Numbered from the stretch's first letter, positions 1 to 6,420 are shown. The stretch is DNA of 9,106 nucleotides from an uncultured Eubacterium sp. (GCA_910586045.1 CAJUIH010000080.1:1-9106); one strand, 5' to 3'. Translations and numbers: made by a program. The notes: generated by a model not told the origin, from the sequence alone.

Positions 1-84
1 TTTAAAATATTATTTAGTCTTTCAAGGTTGTTTCACTGTTCAGTTATCAATGTGCTTATGCTGTTGTTTTGTTGCGGTAACAAC
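1..84 (-). promoter_or_regulatory. Partial leader with boxA-like elements, probably of an rRNA operon beyond the window
   Basis: From the P3 start the minus strand continues without an open reading frame or a ribosome binding site. It contains CCTTGAAAGACTAAATAA (27-10), similar to the boxA antitermination element seen in Firmicute rRNA leaders and spacers (CTTTGAAAACT-type). A related TTGATAACTGAACA (50-37) lies just before it. With three consensus promoters upstream, the simplest reading is the leader of a 16S-first rRNA operon whose mature RNA begins beyond position 1. No rRNA sequence itself is inside the window, so the downstream gene is inferred. Confidence 0.6.
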
Positions 85-90
85 TCTGAT

Positions 91-119
91 ATTATATCAT
101 GTTTCATTTCCTTTGTCAA
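91..119 (-). promoter_or_regulatory. Tandem promoter P3 (rRNA-type sigma-A promoter)
   Basis: The minus strand has TTGACA (119-114), a 17-base spacer and TATAAT (96-91), both perfect consensus hexamers. A-tracts upstream (about 124-142) again resemble an UP element. The likely start base is G84. P3 lies 104 bases downstream of P2 and is the last promoter before the window edge, with a leader of at least 84 bases still inside the window. Confidence 0.88.
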
Positions 120-194
120 CAACTTTTTTATTTTTTTGTTAAACAAGTTTTATTTGATATACACATTTCGTTGTCTTTCGCCGACAGCTTTTAT

Positions 195-223
195 ATTATA
201 TTACTTTGTCAGAAGCTTGTCAA
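195..223 (-). promoter_or_regulatory. Tandem promoter P2 (rRNA-type sigma-A promoter)
   Basis: The minus strand has TTGACA (223-218), a 17-base spacer and TATAAT (200-195), both perfect consensus hexamers. An A-rich stretch immediately upstream (about 224-245) fits an UP element. The likely start base is G188, and the first bases of the transcript can form a small stem TGTC/GACA. P2 lies 112 bases downstream of P1. Confidence 0.88.
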
Positions 224-282
224 GAGTTTTTTTACATTTTTTATTTTCATATTTCAATGTATCAAATTCCTTTCTTCTAACA

Positions 283-299
283 GCCGCTTTCCTTGCGGC
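283..299 (-). other. 5'-end hairpin of the P1 transcript
   Basis: Right at the predicted P1 start the minus strand reads GCCGC, a 7-base loop AAGGAAA and GCGGC. It is a GC-rich stem in otherwise very AT-rich DNA. No U-run follows, so it is not an intrinsic terminator. It could stabilise the 5' end of the transcript or affect early elongation; this is inference. Confidence 0.5.
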
Positions 300-306
300 G
301 AATGTT

Positions 307-335
307 ATAATATCATAGATATTACAGGGTGTCAA
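307..335 (-). promoter_or_regulatory. Tandem promoter P1 (rRNA-type sigma-A promoter)
   Basis: The minus strand shows TTGACA (335-330), a 17-base spacer and TATTAT (312-307), with one mismatch to consensus. Upstream lie A-tracts (about 336-362) that look like an UP element for the RNA polymerase alpha subunit. Transcription should begin at about 300-299. The first of three similarly built promoters, it lies 51 bases beyond the CvpA stop codon. Confidence 0.85.
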
Positions 336-386
336 CCATTTTTTTACTTTTTTTCATTTATTTATTTTCTATCTGCACTGATATAC

Positions 387-1085
387 TTATATCCATTTCT
401 CCAACAGTTCCAGCAGCCGATTTTGCTCGTATAAACTTGACAATACTTTGTTATCCTCGATTAATTTGATAACAGACGCGCATACCGGAAGCGGGGATAA
501 TATTTGGATCACGGCAAAAAAAGCCCATATTACCAGAAATGCTTTTACAATCCCCGCACAAAAACCCAGAATCATATTCGCTAGATGGATTCCGGGTGTT
601 TTCGCAAATAAATCCAGTTTTTTTCCAATTACAAATAACAGGATCTGGATAACCGCGGTGGCAATTAGAAACGCCAAAAATGATACCAAATAATCCGTGA
701 CCACCTTCGCCATTTGATCCAGTATTTTACTTTCACCCACGGTATCCTGTACCGCCTGTGTCATATCATCCCATAATTCATCCGGAACCATTGATAAAAT
801 GGATAAAAATCCTATTTGCCGTCCCTGTGCCTTACGCAATGAACCGTCCGTAAGTTTTTCCTGAACCGCCGTCTCCAAATACTTCCTGGAAGCGTCTGTA
901 ATCGAATCCGCGATCGGCGTTTGTTCCCGAATTATTTTTGTAATCATCGGCATCGAAAATGTTATAAAAATAATTGTAATCAAAAATGCCGCCATCGAAT
1001 ACACGACTCTTATAAAACCTCTGCGGTATCCGCGCAGGGCGGAAACCACTATGTACGCCATGATAATAATATATAACCAATTCAT
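387..1085 (-). CDS. CvpA family membrane protein
   Basis: The gene encodes a 232-residue integral membrane protein of the CvpA (colicin V production) family, whose members in other bacteria are linked to envelope stress and septal or cell-wall processes. Four membrane segments are visible at roughly 2-17, 27-45, 132-153 and 167-197. The family motif GYRRGFI follows the first segment (19-25). A soluble, charged loop spans about 50-128 between the second and third segments. The short C-terminal tail has the NRLLELLEKW pattern common in clostridial members. Its ATG overlaps the stop codon of the upstream gene (ATGA), with only a weak AAAGGA-like signal further upstream, so translation is probably coupled. 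It is the last gene of the operon, and no hairpin terminator follows before the first downstream promoter. Assignment to the family is firm; the specific role is not known. Confidence 0.88.
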   Translation of the reverse strand: MNWLYIIIMAYIVVSALRGYRRGFIRVVYSMAAFLITIIFITFSMPMITKIIREQTPIADSITDASRKYLETAVQEKLTDGSLRKAQGRQIGFLSILSMVPDELWDDMTQAVQDTVGESKILDQMAKVVTDYLVSFLAFLIATAVIQILLFVIGKKLDLFAKTPGIHLANMILGFCAGIVKAFLVIWAFFAVIQILSPLPVCASVIKLIEDNKVLSSLYEQNRLLELLEKWI

Positions 1086-2302
1086 TCTTCTTTTTTATCC
1101 TTTAATCTGATCCTGTCTGATTCCCCGCTTAAAATAACTAGATATTCCAGTTGGCTGTCCCCCGAGATCACATCATATACATTTCGGTCAAATCTGTACT
1201 CAAACTTTTTCGTTCCGCGCATGGTATACAATACTACTTTTTTCTCACTCCGGATACAGATCAAGTCATTCTGCAGAAAACCGATTTCTGTATAATCCAT
1301 ATTGAAATTTTGTTCTAATACTTTCCCGCCGCCCAAATTGTAGATTATGGTACGATAGCCTTCGGATGCATCCGGATTGTCGCAAACAAGCCCAAAATAG
1401 CTGTCGTTATAATATACGCTTCGAATCTCTTTGGATACCTCTACTTCTTTTGCCACCACAGGCTTTTGCTTTCCTTCGTAAATAAGCACCTTAGTATCTC
1501 CAAACGCCAAGAGCCTGTCATTCGAAACAAACCGAATGCTTGGAATCACCATATTTGCATAAGAATAAGATCCTACAATATTATCGATTTCGTTTTGTCC
1601 GACTGTACCATAATTATAAAATACGACGGTCGATCCAACCGTTCCCGCGCTGATATCCAACATACTGACTGCCAGTTTTTGCGCGTCATTTGACAAAGCG
1701 ATATCCAATGGATAACCGCTGTTTTCTATATGCAGTTCCCCTGCCGCCAATTGTTTGCCGTCTTTTTGATACATCCGCAGATGGCTGGTACCCGAATCCT
1801 CCATTAACACGGCTACCGTTCCCTGTGCGGCAATACTGACACGCTGAATCGGAATTGTTGTATAAATACTCCCCTGCTGTCCTTTGAGATCCATAATAAA
1901 GATTCTGGTTCCACCCTGTTCATAAATTGCCAGATACTCTTCACACAGTGTAATCCGCGGCGTTTCCATTTCATAAGTCTGGTTCCATATGACATTGCCA
2001 GACAAATCGGAATACACAGCGCCATCCTGCGTATACTGCAATACATTTCCCTGAAATTCTAAATATTCCGCGGCTTCTGAATCATCATACTCTGTCCGCT
2101 CCATCACTTCAAAACTATTATACGTTTTGCTGTCAAAATATAAAAATACCGCACACCCTAATCCGATTACGATACCGACAATTACAAAGATCAGAACAAA
2201 TATTTTTATCCGGTGAATCCGAATTTTCCGATAAAATTCCGACAATTCCTCTGTACTTTTGTCCGGAAGCGCCCGTAATTGTGTATTTCCTCTTTTTGGC
2301 AT
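1082..2302 (-). CDS. DUF5711-like single-pass membrane protein with predicted beta-propeller-like ectodomain
   Basis: The protein has 406 residues and resembles the uncharacterised DUF5711 family of Clostridia; I recognise this by overall pattern rather than a catalytic motif. A basic cytoplasmic N-terminus (1-33, rich in K and R) precedes one strong membrane segment at about 34-56 (IFVLIFVIVGIVIGLGCAVF). This predicts a type II protein with a large extracellular C-terminal part. The ectodomain is made of short beta-strand repeats such as GAVYSDLSGNVIW, RIFIMDLKG, HLRMYQKDGK, VVFYNYG, VLIYEG and VVLYTMRGT, typical of a WD40- or PQQ-like propeller. A clear AGGAGA (2313-2308) precedes the ATG by five bases. 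The gap from the LysM gene is 62 bases without a terminator. The stop overlaps the next ATG by four bases (ATGA). The true function is unknown. Confidence 0.85.
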   Translation of the reverse strand: MPKRGNTQLRALPDKSTEELSEFYRKIRIHRIKIFVLIFVIVGIVIGLGCAVFLYFDSKTYNSFEVMERTEYDDSEAAEYLEFQGNVLQYTQDGAVYSDLSGNVIWNQTYEMETPRITLCEEYLAIYEQGGTRIFIMDLKGQQGSIYTTIPIQRVSIAAQGTVAVLMEDSGTSHLRMYQKDGKQLAAGELHIENSGYPLDIALSNDAQKLAVSMLDISAGTVGSTVVFYNYGTVGQNEIDNIVGSYSYANMVIPSIRFVSNDRLLAFGDTKVLIYEGKQKPVVAKEVEVSKEIRSVYYNDSYFGLVCDNPDASEGYRTIIYNLGGGKVLEQNFNMDYTEIGFLQNDLICIRSEKKVVLYTMRGTKKFEYRFDRNVYDVISGDSQLEYLVILSGESDRIRLKDKKEE

Positions 2303-2364
2303 GATTTTCTCCTGTAATCTTCAATCATATGGCAAACTTTATCGCTCGTGAGTATAAAACTGCC

Positions 2365-3630
2365 CTATGGCAGTTCCAGCTTCTGCCCGGCATAAATTTT
2401 ATCCATATCTTCAATCCCGTTTAAATCACAGATTTTTTGTGCTTTTTCAGCCGTACCATAGATCCTCTTACTGATTCCTACCAGGCTGTCGCCTTTTTTT
2501 ACGATATAGTAACCCTGTAAAAGATAAGTCTGCGCTTCATTTAGCGCGGCTGTTTCCTGAAGATCTGCATCTTTTGGAGTATCTGCTTTTTCTGCTTTTT
2601 CTGCTTTTTCTTTTTTATCTTTATTGATATCTTTATTATTTACATCTTTATCTTTATTCTTTTCTTCTTTTTCAGCAGTACGGCCCTCTCCGCTTTTCTC
2701 AGACGGCTGCTTGCTGTTTTCGTCTGCATCTGCCTTCGGTTTGGATTCCGATTCTACGGCTTGTCCATCTTTGGAACCATCCTTCTGATCCGCTGCCTGA
2801 CTCATAGCGGGCGATACATCCGCCTGCCCGCCCTGCCCGGCTATATTTCGAACCCTTGTTTCCAAATTCTGCATCTTTTCCACATTATTTACTGTACTAA
2901 CTCCCAATACACATACGGAAAGCACCAGCAGCATGCTGGTCGTATACAATACCCCGTTCCACTTTCTGGCAGCAATCTGCTCCTTTTTTTCCATCAAATT
3001 TTCACGATAGCTGCGGACTAACGGTTCCGCGGGTTCTTTGACCGCATCCTCTGCTATGTCAAGTTCCCTGCTTTTACGTGTCTGTATCATATATTCCTGC
3101 ATCTGCGGATTCTTTTCGTAATAGACATAATATCCTTCTCTGCGCTGGATCATATTTTTCTCAAAAACGTAAAATGCTTCGTCGTGTTCTACCGTATCCA
3201 GCAAAAACAGTACATTTTTTTGGATATTAAAATTCTTTTTATGGCTGCGTTCTATTTCGGTTATCATATTCGCGGAAATACCGCCGGCATCCTGTCCCCA
3301 GCCGACAATATCCAGATTATCATAATATTTTTTGACCTCCTGATAAATATACGCCCAGGTATCATCATTAAATTCCAAAATACCTTCCCGAAAAAAATGA
3401 TCCCTCAGACATACCAAGCCACTAATAAAATACCGGGTACAATCCCTTTCCCGCTCTATTGCGCCTATAAGCGCAAACCCGCGGCGGCTCCATTCACCCT
3501 GTTCTTCCCGCATATGTAAATAAGTATAAACATAATCCTCCAGATAGACCCGCGTACTGCCTGTGCTTGTCCCAATCTGTCGGATATTCTTTGGTAAAGC
3601 TCTTGAAGCGCTTTGTTTTTGATCTGCCAT
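2365..3630 (-). CDS. Membrane protein with degenerate MPN/JAB-like domain and C-terminal LysM domain
   Basis: This is a predicted single-pass membrane protein of 421 residues. The start at 3630 (MADQKQ) is chosen because GAGGTG lies about six bases upstream; in-frame ATGs at 3654 and 3756 have poorer signals, and the latter overlaps recR. Residues 26-172 resemble an MPN (JAB1/JAMM) fold by pattern: a strand with RGFALIGAIE, a long helix, then DIVGWGQDAGGIS (107-119) where active JAMM proteases have GWYHSHPG. The zinc-binding HxH is absent, so it is probably catalytically dead. A hydrophobic segment follows at about 226-246. Next comes a charged, repetitive linker (about 280-355, rich in K, E, D), including a run of EKA repeats. 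The protein ends in a LysM domain (about 374-420, YYIVKKGDSLVGISKRIYG) that should bind peptidoglycan outside the cell. The MPN part would be cytoplasmic. The MPN assignment is inference; function is unknown. Confidence 0.85.
   Translation of the reverse strand: MADQKQSASRALPKNIRQIGTSTGSTRVYLEDYVYTYLHMREEQGEWSRRGFALIGAIERERDCTRYFISGLVCLRDHFFREGILEFNDDTWAYIYQEVKKYYDNLDIVGWGQDAGGISANMITEIERSHKKNFNIQKNVLFLLDTVEHDEAFYVFEKNMIQRREGYYVYYEKNPQMQEYMIQTRKSRELDIAEDAVKEPAEPLVRSYRENLMEKKEQIAARKWNGVLYTTSMLLVLSVCVLGVSTVNNVEKMQNLETRVRNIAGQGGQADVSPAMSQAADQKDGSKDGQAVESESKPKADADENSKQPSEKSGEGRTAEKEEKNKDKDVNNKDINKDKKEKAEKAEKADTPKDADLQETAALNEAQTYLLQGYYIVKKGDSLVGISKRIYGTAEKAQKICDLNGIEDMDKIYAGQKLELP
2582..2608. repeat. 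Three perfect 9-bp tandem repeats in the LysM gene
   Basis: The plus strand carries three exact copies of TCTGCTTTT in a row (2582-2590, 2591-2599, 2600-2608). On the coding strand they specify E-K-A units in the charged linker between the membrane segment and the LysM domain. Further K/D/N-rich, imperfectly repeated codons follow to about 2665. Unit length is a multiple of three, so changes in copy number would lengthen or shorten the linker without breaking the frame. Confidence 0.8.
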
Positions 3631-3727
3631 TGCACACACCTCTTTCCATTTCATTCCAGTCTGTGTACAATGTAGCAAAAAAGAATCGCTGATTTTGGCA
3701 TATATTGTTGGCAGCACTACAAATAAT

Positions 3728-4324
3728 TTATAGTTCCGTACGGCCTTCCAGCGCACGCAGCAGCGTTACCTCGTCGATATATTCCAGGTCCCCGCCTACC
3801 GGCACGCCGCTGGCAATCCGGGTAACCTTAATCCCGGTCGGTTTAATCAATTTACTGATATACATGGCGGTTGTCTCCCCTTCCAGACTGGAATTGGTCG
3901 CTATAATGACCTCCTCTACCTCTCCCTGAAGACGCTGCATCAGTTCTTTTAACCGGATATCCGAAGGGCCAATGCCAAGCATCGGTGAAATAGCTCCATG
4001 CAGCACATGGTATACCCCTTCGAATTTTCCGGTTTTTTCGTAAGCCGCAAGATCTCGCGGATTTTCCACTACCATAATGACTTTCGGATCACGGTTCTTA
4101 TTTCTGCAGATTGGACAAATCTCTTCATCGGTCAGCGTGCAGCATTGTTTACAGTAACGAACCTTTCGTTTTGCCTCAATAATAGAGTCTGCCAACTGTT
4201 CTACTTCCTGCTGTGGCATACTTAAAATATGAAACGCCATCCGCTGCGCTGATTTCACGCCAATTCCCGGCAGCGCCGCCAGAGACTCAATTAATCTGCT
4301 GATTTGCCTGCTGTAATAGTCCAT
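3728..4324 (-). CDS. recR: Recombination mediator protein RecR
   Basis: RecR works with RecF and RecO to load RecA onto gapped single-stranded DNA during recombinational repair. The protein has 198 residues, the normal family length. It shows an N-terminal helix-hairpin-helix around ALPGIGVKSAQRMAFHIL (17-34) and a four-cysteine zinc finger (C58, C61, C70, C73). A Toprim domain follows from about 81, with VVENPRDLAAYE (85-96), YHVLHGAISPMLGIGP (105-120) and IATNSSLEGETTA (141-153). The conserved C-terminal stretch is SGVPVGGDLEYIDEVTLLRALEGR (172-195). The start at MDYYSRQISRLIE matches the family. The Shine-Dalgarno signal is weak, and the ATG lies two bases after the ybaB stop, suggesting that ribosomes arriving from ybaB initiate here. 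All expected residues are present. Confidence 0.97.
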   Translation of the reverse strand: MDYYSRQISRLIESLAALPGIGVKSAQRMAFHILSMPQQEVEQLADSIIEAKRKVRYCKQCCTLTDEEICPICRNKNRDPKVIMVVENPRDLAAYEKTGKFEGVYHVLHGAISPMLGIGPSDIRLKELMQRLQGEVEEVIIATNSSLEGETTAMYISKLIKPTGIKVTRIASGVPVGGDLEYIDEVTLLRALEGRTEL

Positions 4325-4326
4325 GG

Positions 4327-4677
4327 TCAGAACAACCCCATGCCACCGCCAAGACCGCCAGTGATTTTGCCCATCGTATTTTGCGAATATTCATCAATCT
4401 GGCGCATTGCTTCGTTGACTGCTGCCATGATCAGGTCTTCCAGCATTTCCACATCATCGGGATCTACTGCTTCCGGATCAATTTTAATCTTTGTCACTTC
4501 CCGTTTCCCGGATACCGTTACTTCCACTGCACCGCCGCCTGCCGTCGCGGTCATTTCTTTTTCTTCTAATTCTTTGGATGCGTCTTCCATCTGTTTTTGC
4601 ATTTTCTGTGCCTGTTTCATCAGGTTCGCCATATTCCCAGGCATCCCGCCGCCCGCAAATCCACCTCTTCTTGCCAT
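4327..4677 (-). CDS. ybaB: YbaB/EbfC family nucleoid-associated protein
   Basis: This is a 116-residue member of the YbaB/EbfC family, small dimeric DNA-binding proteins that coat the nucleoid and may take part in recombination or repair. It has the family layout. A glycine-rich N-terminus (5-14) precedes a helical arm rich in K, Q and M (about 16-42, with KQAQKMQKQM). A beta-sheet core follows, with TATAGGGAVEVTVSG and a strand KIKIDPEAV, and then a helix with the typical LEDLIMAAVNEA (79-90). The glycine-rich tail ends MGLF. An excellent AAGGAGG (4692-4686) lies upstream of the ATG. It sits in the conserved dnaX-ybaB-recR order (yaaK in Bacillus). Only two bases separate its stop from the recR start, so the two are likely translationally coupled. 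Confidence 0.96.
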   Translation of the reverse strand: MARRGGFAGGGMPGNMANLMKQAQKMQKQMEDASKELEEKEMTATAGGGAVEVTVSGKREVTKIKIDPEAVDPDDVEMLEDLIMAAVNEAMRQIDEYSQNTMGKITGGLGGGMGLF

Positions 4678-4732
4678 TGAAAAATCCTCCTTTTCCTACC
4701 ATATAGATGTCTTAATCGTGTTACTGCATCTG

Positions 4733-4761
4733 ATTCTACCTCATATTAGGCATTCTGACAA
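4733..4761 (-). promoter_or_regulatory. Sigma-A promoter for the ybaB-recR operon
   Basis: In the 97-base gap after dnaX the minus strand has TTGTCA (4761-4756), a 17-base spacer and TAGAAT (4738-4733). Each hexamer has one mismatch to the sigma-A consensus. The start of transcription should be near 4726, about 49 bases before the ybaB ATG. No terminator hairpin is visible after dnaX, so the promoter probably adds to read-through from upstream. Confidence 0.6.
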
Positions 4762-4774
4762 TATAGTTTCTGAT

Positions 4775-6355
4775 TTACACATCCGAAAAATCTTCCGTAT
4801 ATTCGATATCTGTATGAATCACTTGTTCTAAATCTACAAACGCATCCGCAAACGGCTGCCCGGTTTCATTCGCCTGTATTTGTATCTCTACTTTTTTTCC
4901 GATGCTTCGGGTAATGCTGTCCGCAATCTGATCCTTAAACACAAAATCTTCCTTTGCAACCAGTTCACTCTCAAATACGTCATCCAGTACAATCAATAAT
5001 AAATTATCCCCGCCTAGGCTAAGATGTGCTTTCCGCACAATATTGCGCACCATACTTGGCATATCCGCGACTATTTTTCGCCAGTTTTGCACCACGGAGC
5101 GGATATCTTCCGGGATTGCTTTTGGTATTTCGGGTTTCGTGGTTTCTGTTACAGGCGTTTCCGGGACCACAGGCTGTGCCGGCTGCTGACGGACCAAAAC
5201 GCCCTCCTCAAATTTTTTTTCCAAGCGGTCCAACCTGGCTAAAACAGAATCGTAATGCTCCTCCATTTCGGGACGGCATAATTTGATAATCACAATTTCA
5301 ATCAAAATCCGTTTCTGGGCGGAGAATCTGATTTGATTAGACAATTCCGAAAAAATACGAATATACCGCATAATTTGCATACCGTCTATCATACTGCATT
5401 CTTCTTTTAATAAAAGCAGGTTTTCGCTGGAAAGATCCAAAACATCTTCCATATCATCCGAGCTTTGCAAAAGCAGCAAATTACGCAGATACCAAATGAA
5501 GTCCTGTAAAAACTGTCCCAAATCCTTGCCCTGGGATACCAAATCCTCGACCTTGCGCATTGCTGCAGGGATATCATCCGACACAACCGCGCGCAGCAGG
5601 CTGGAAAATTGTTCGGTATCCACAGCGCCAATGACCGAAAGTACCTGATCGTAAGTCAGCTTTTCTCCCATATAAAACGCCATACACTGGTCCAGCAGGC
5701 TTAATGCGTCACGCATCGCCCCATCCGCGGATTTTGCGATATAACGTACTGCTTTTTCTTCCGCCTGCGCATGCTCCCGTTCCAGCAGCTCTGTTAATCG
5801 TTCTGCAATTGTTTCTGTCGAAATACGGCGAAAATCGTATCTTTGGCATCTCGATAAGATCGTCACCGGTATTTTATGCGCCTCTGTTGTAGCCAAAATA
5901 AAGACGACATAAGACGGCGGCTCCTCCAGTGTTTTTAAAAGCGCGTTAAATGCCCCCATAGAAAGCATATGGACTTCATCTATTATATATACTTTAAATT
6001 TCCCCTCTGTTGGGGGATACGTTACTTCCTCCCGGATCTCACGAATATTGTCCACCCCATTGTTTGACGCTGCGTCTATTTCAATGACATTCAGAGAACT
6101 TCCGCTTGCAACCGCTTTGCAGATGCTGCATTCCCCGCACGGATTCCCATGCACCGGATGCTCGCAGTTCACCGCCCTGGCAAATATTTTCGCAACCGTC
6201 GTTTTTCCGGTACCCCTTGTCCCGCAAAACAGATACGCATGTCCGATGCGGCCTGCCATAATCTGGTTTTGAATGGTCGTTACGATTGGTTCCTGCCCCT
6301 TTACATCTGCGAATGTCCTTGGGCGATATTTTCTATAAAGCGCCGTGTATGACAT
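4775..6355 (-). CDS. dnaX: DNA polymerase III subunit tau (gamma/tau, clamp loader)
   Basis: DnaX is the ATPase of the clamp-loader complex, which opens the beta sliding clamp and ties the replicative polymerases to the fork. The start at 6355 is preferred. It gives the conserved N-terminus MSYTALYRKYRP and has a strong AAGGAGG (6367-6361) a few bases upstream; an in-frame ATG at 6421 would place the hairpin inside the coding region. The protein has 526 residues. Visible motifs are Walker A GTRGTGKT (45-52), a four-cysteine zinc module (C64, C73, C76, C79), Walker B IIDE (124-127), sensor 1 around ATTEAHK (155-161), the SRC arginine finger (R169) and sensor 2 GAMRDALS (212-219). A variable linker from about 383 to 415 separates the core from a C-terminal domain presumed to contact the polymerase. 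A slippery A8 run at codons 379-381 probably yields a 382-residue gamma-like product. Confidence 0.97.
   Translation of the reverse strand: MSYTALYRKYRPRTFADVKGQEPIVTTIQNQIMAGRIGHAYLFCGTRGTGKTTVAKIFARAVNCEHPVHGNPCGECSICKAVASGSSLNVIEIDAASNNGVDNIREIREEVTYPPTEGKFKVYIIDEVHMLSMGAFNALLKTLEEPPSYVVFILATTEAHKIPVTILSRCQRYDFRRISTETIAERLTELLEREHAQAEEKAVRYIAKSADGAMRDALSLLDQCMAFYMGEKLTYDQVLSVIGAVDTEQFSSLLRAVVSDDIPAAMRKVEDLVSQGKDLGQFLQDFIWYLRNLLLLQSSDDMEDVLDLSSENLLLLKEECSMIDGMQIMRYIRIFSELSNQIRFSAQKRILIEIVIIKLCRPEMEEHYDSVLARLDRLEKKFEEGVLVRQQPAQPVVPETPVTETTKPEIPKAIPEDIRSVVQNWRKIVADMPSMVRNIVRKAHLSLGGDNLLLIVLDDVFESELVAKEDFVFKDQIADSITRSIGKKVEIQIQANETGQPFADAFVDLEQVIHTDIEYTEDFSDV
5153..5221 (-). promoter_or_regulatory. 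Probable -1 frameshift signal within dnaX
   Basis: At codons 379-381 the minus strand reads GAA AAA AAA TTT, a run of eight A (5220-5213) containing the slippery heptamer A AAA AAA. Slipping by -1 makes the next codons ATT and then TGA (5210-5208), so the product stops at residue 382 after L-E-K-K-I. Nine bases after the heptamer begins a perfect 7-base stem, GGCGTTT (5203-5197) with AAACGCC (5160-5154), extendable by one G-U pair at each end. A smaller nested hairpin (CCGG-CACA with TGTG-CCGG) stacks against it. A similar arrangement of slippery site, immediate stop and stem-loop makes gamma in E. coli; Thermus does it by slippage on an A-run. I could not confirm an internal ribosome-binding-like stimulator upstream. 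Confidence 0.65.
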
Positions 6356-6372
6356 ATCTGCCTCCTTCCAAC

Positions 6373-6410
6373 AAAAATCTGCTGCATAGCTTTTCAGCCG
6401 TGCAGCAGAT
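6373..6410 (-). terminator. Intrinsic terminator-like hairpin between pfkA and dnaX
   Basis: The minus strand has a perfect 10-base stem, ATCTGCTGCA (6410-6401) with TGCAGCAGAT (6386-6377). Inside it is one C/A mismatch and a further 4-base stem (GGCT/AGCT, with one G-U pair) closed by a GAAA tetraloop. A run of five U follows, ending at 6373. This is a good Rho-independent terminator for pfkA. Oddly, its U-run ends only 17 bases before the dnaX start codon and abuts the dnaX ribosome binding site, leaving no room for a promoter after it. It may therefore also act as a dnaX leader structure. Confidence 0.8.
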
Positions 6411-6420
6411 ATCATTTCCA

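Noticed and set aside
283..299. GC-rich hairpin as a terminator for the recR-cvpA operon
   Set aside because: No U-run follows on the minus strand, and it sits exactly at the predicted P1 transcription start rather than after the operon.
28..434. Two plus-strand open frames of 96 and 111 codons in the AT-rich end
   Set aside because: They are rich in F, L, Y and S as expected from T-rich DNA, lack a convincing ribosome binding site, and overlie three strong minus-strand promoters and the end of the cvpA gene.
3631..3727. Separate promoter between recR and the LysM gene
   Set aside because: I found no pair of hexamers with acceptable spacing in the 97-base gap and no terminator, so co-transcription with recR is the simpler reading.
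3631..3756. Longer start for the LysM gene at 3756, adding 42 residues
   Set aside because: It overlaps the end of recR and lacks a good ribosome binding site, whereas the ATG at 3630 has GAGGTG at proper distance. The ATG at 3654 is also weaker.
4304..4831. Plus-strand open frame of 175 codons opposite ybaB and the dnaX end
   Set aside because: It is antisense to well-recognised conserved genes, shows low-complexity P/S/I/F composition and has no family signature.
5104..5213. Frameshift at the dnaX A-run in the +1 direction
   Set aside because: A +1 shift gives a longer out-of-frame tail before a stop; the immediate stop and the stem spacing fit only the -1 direction.
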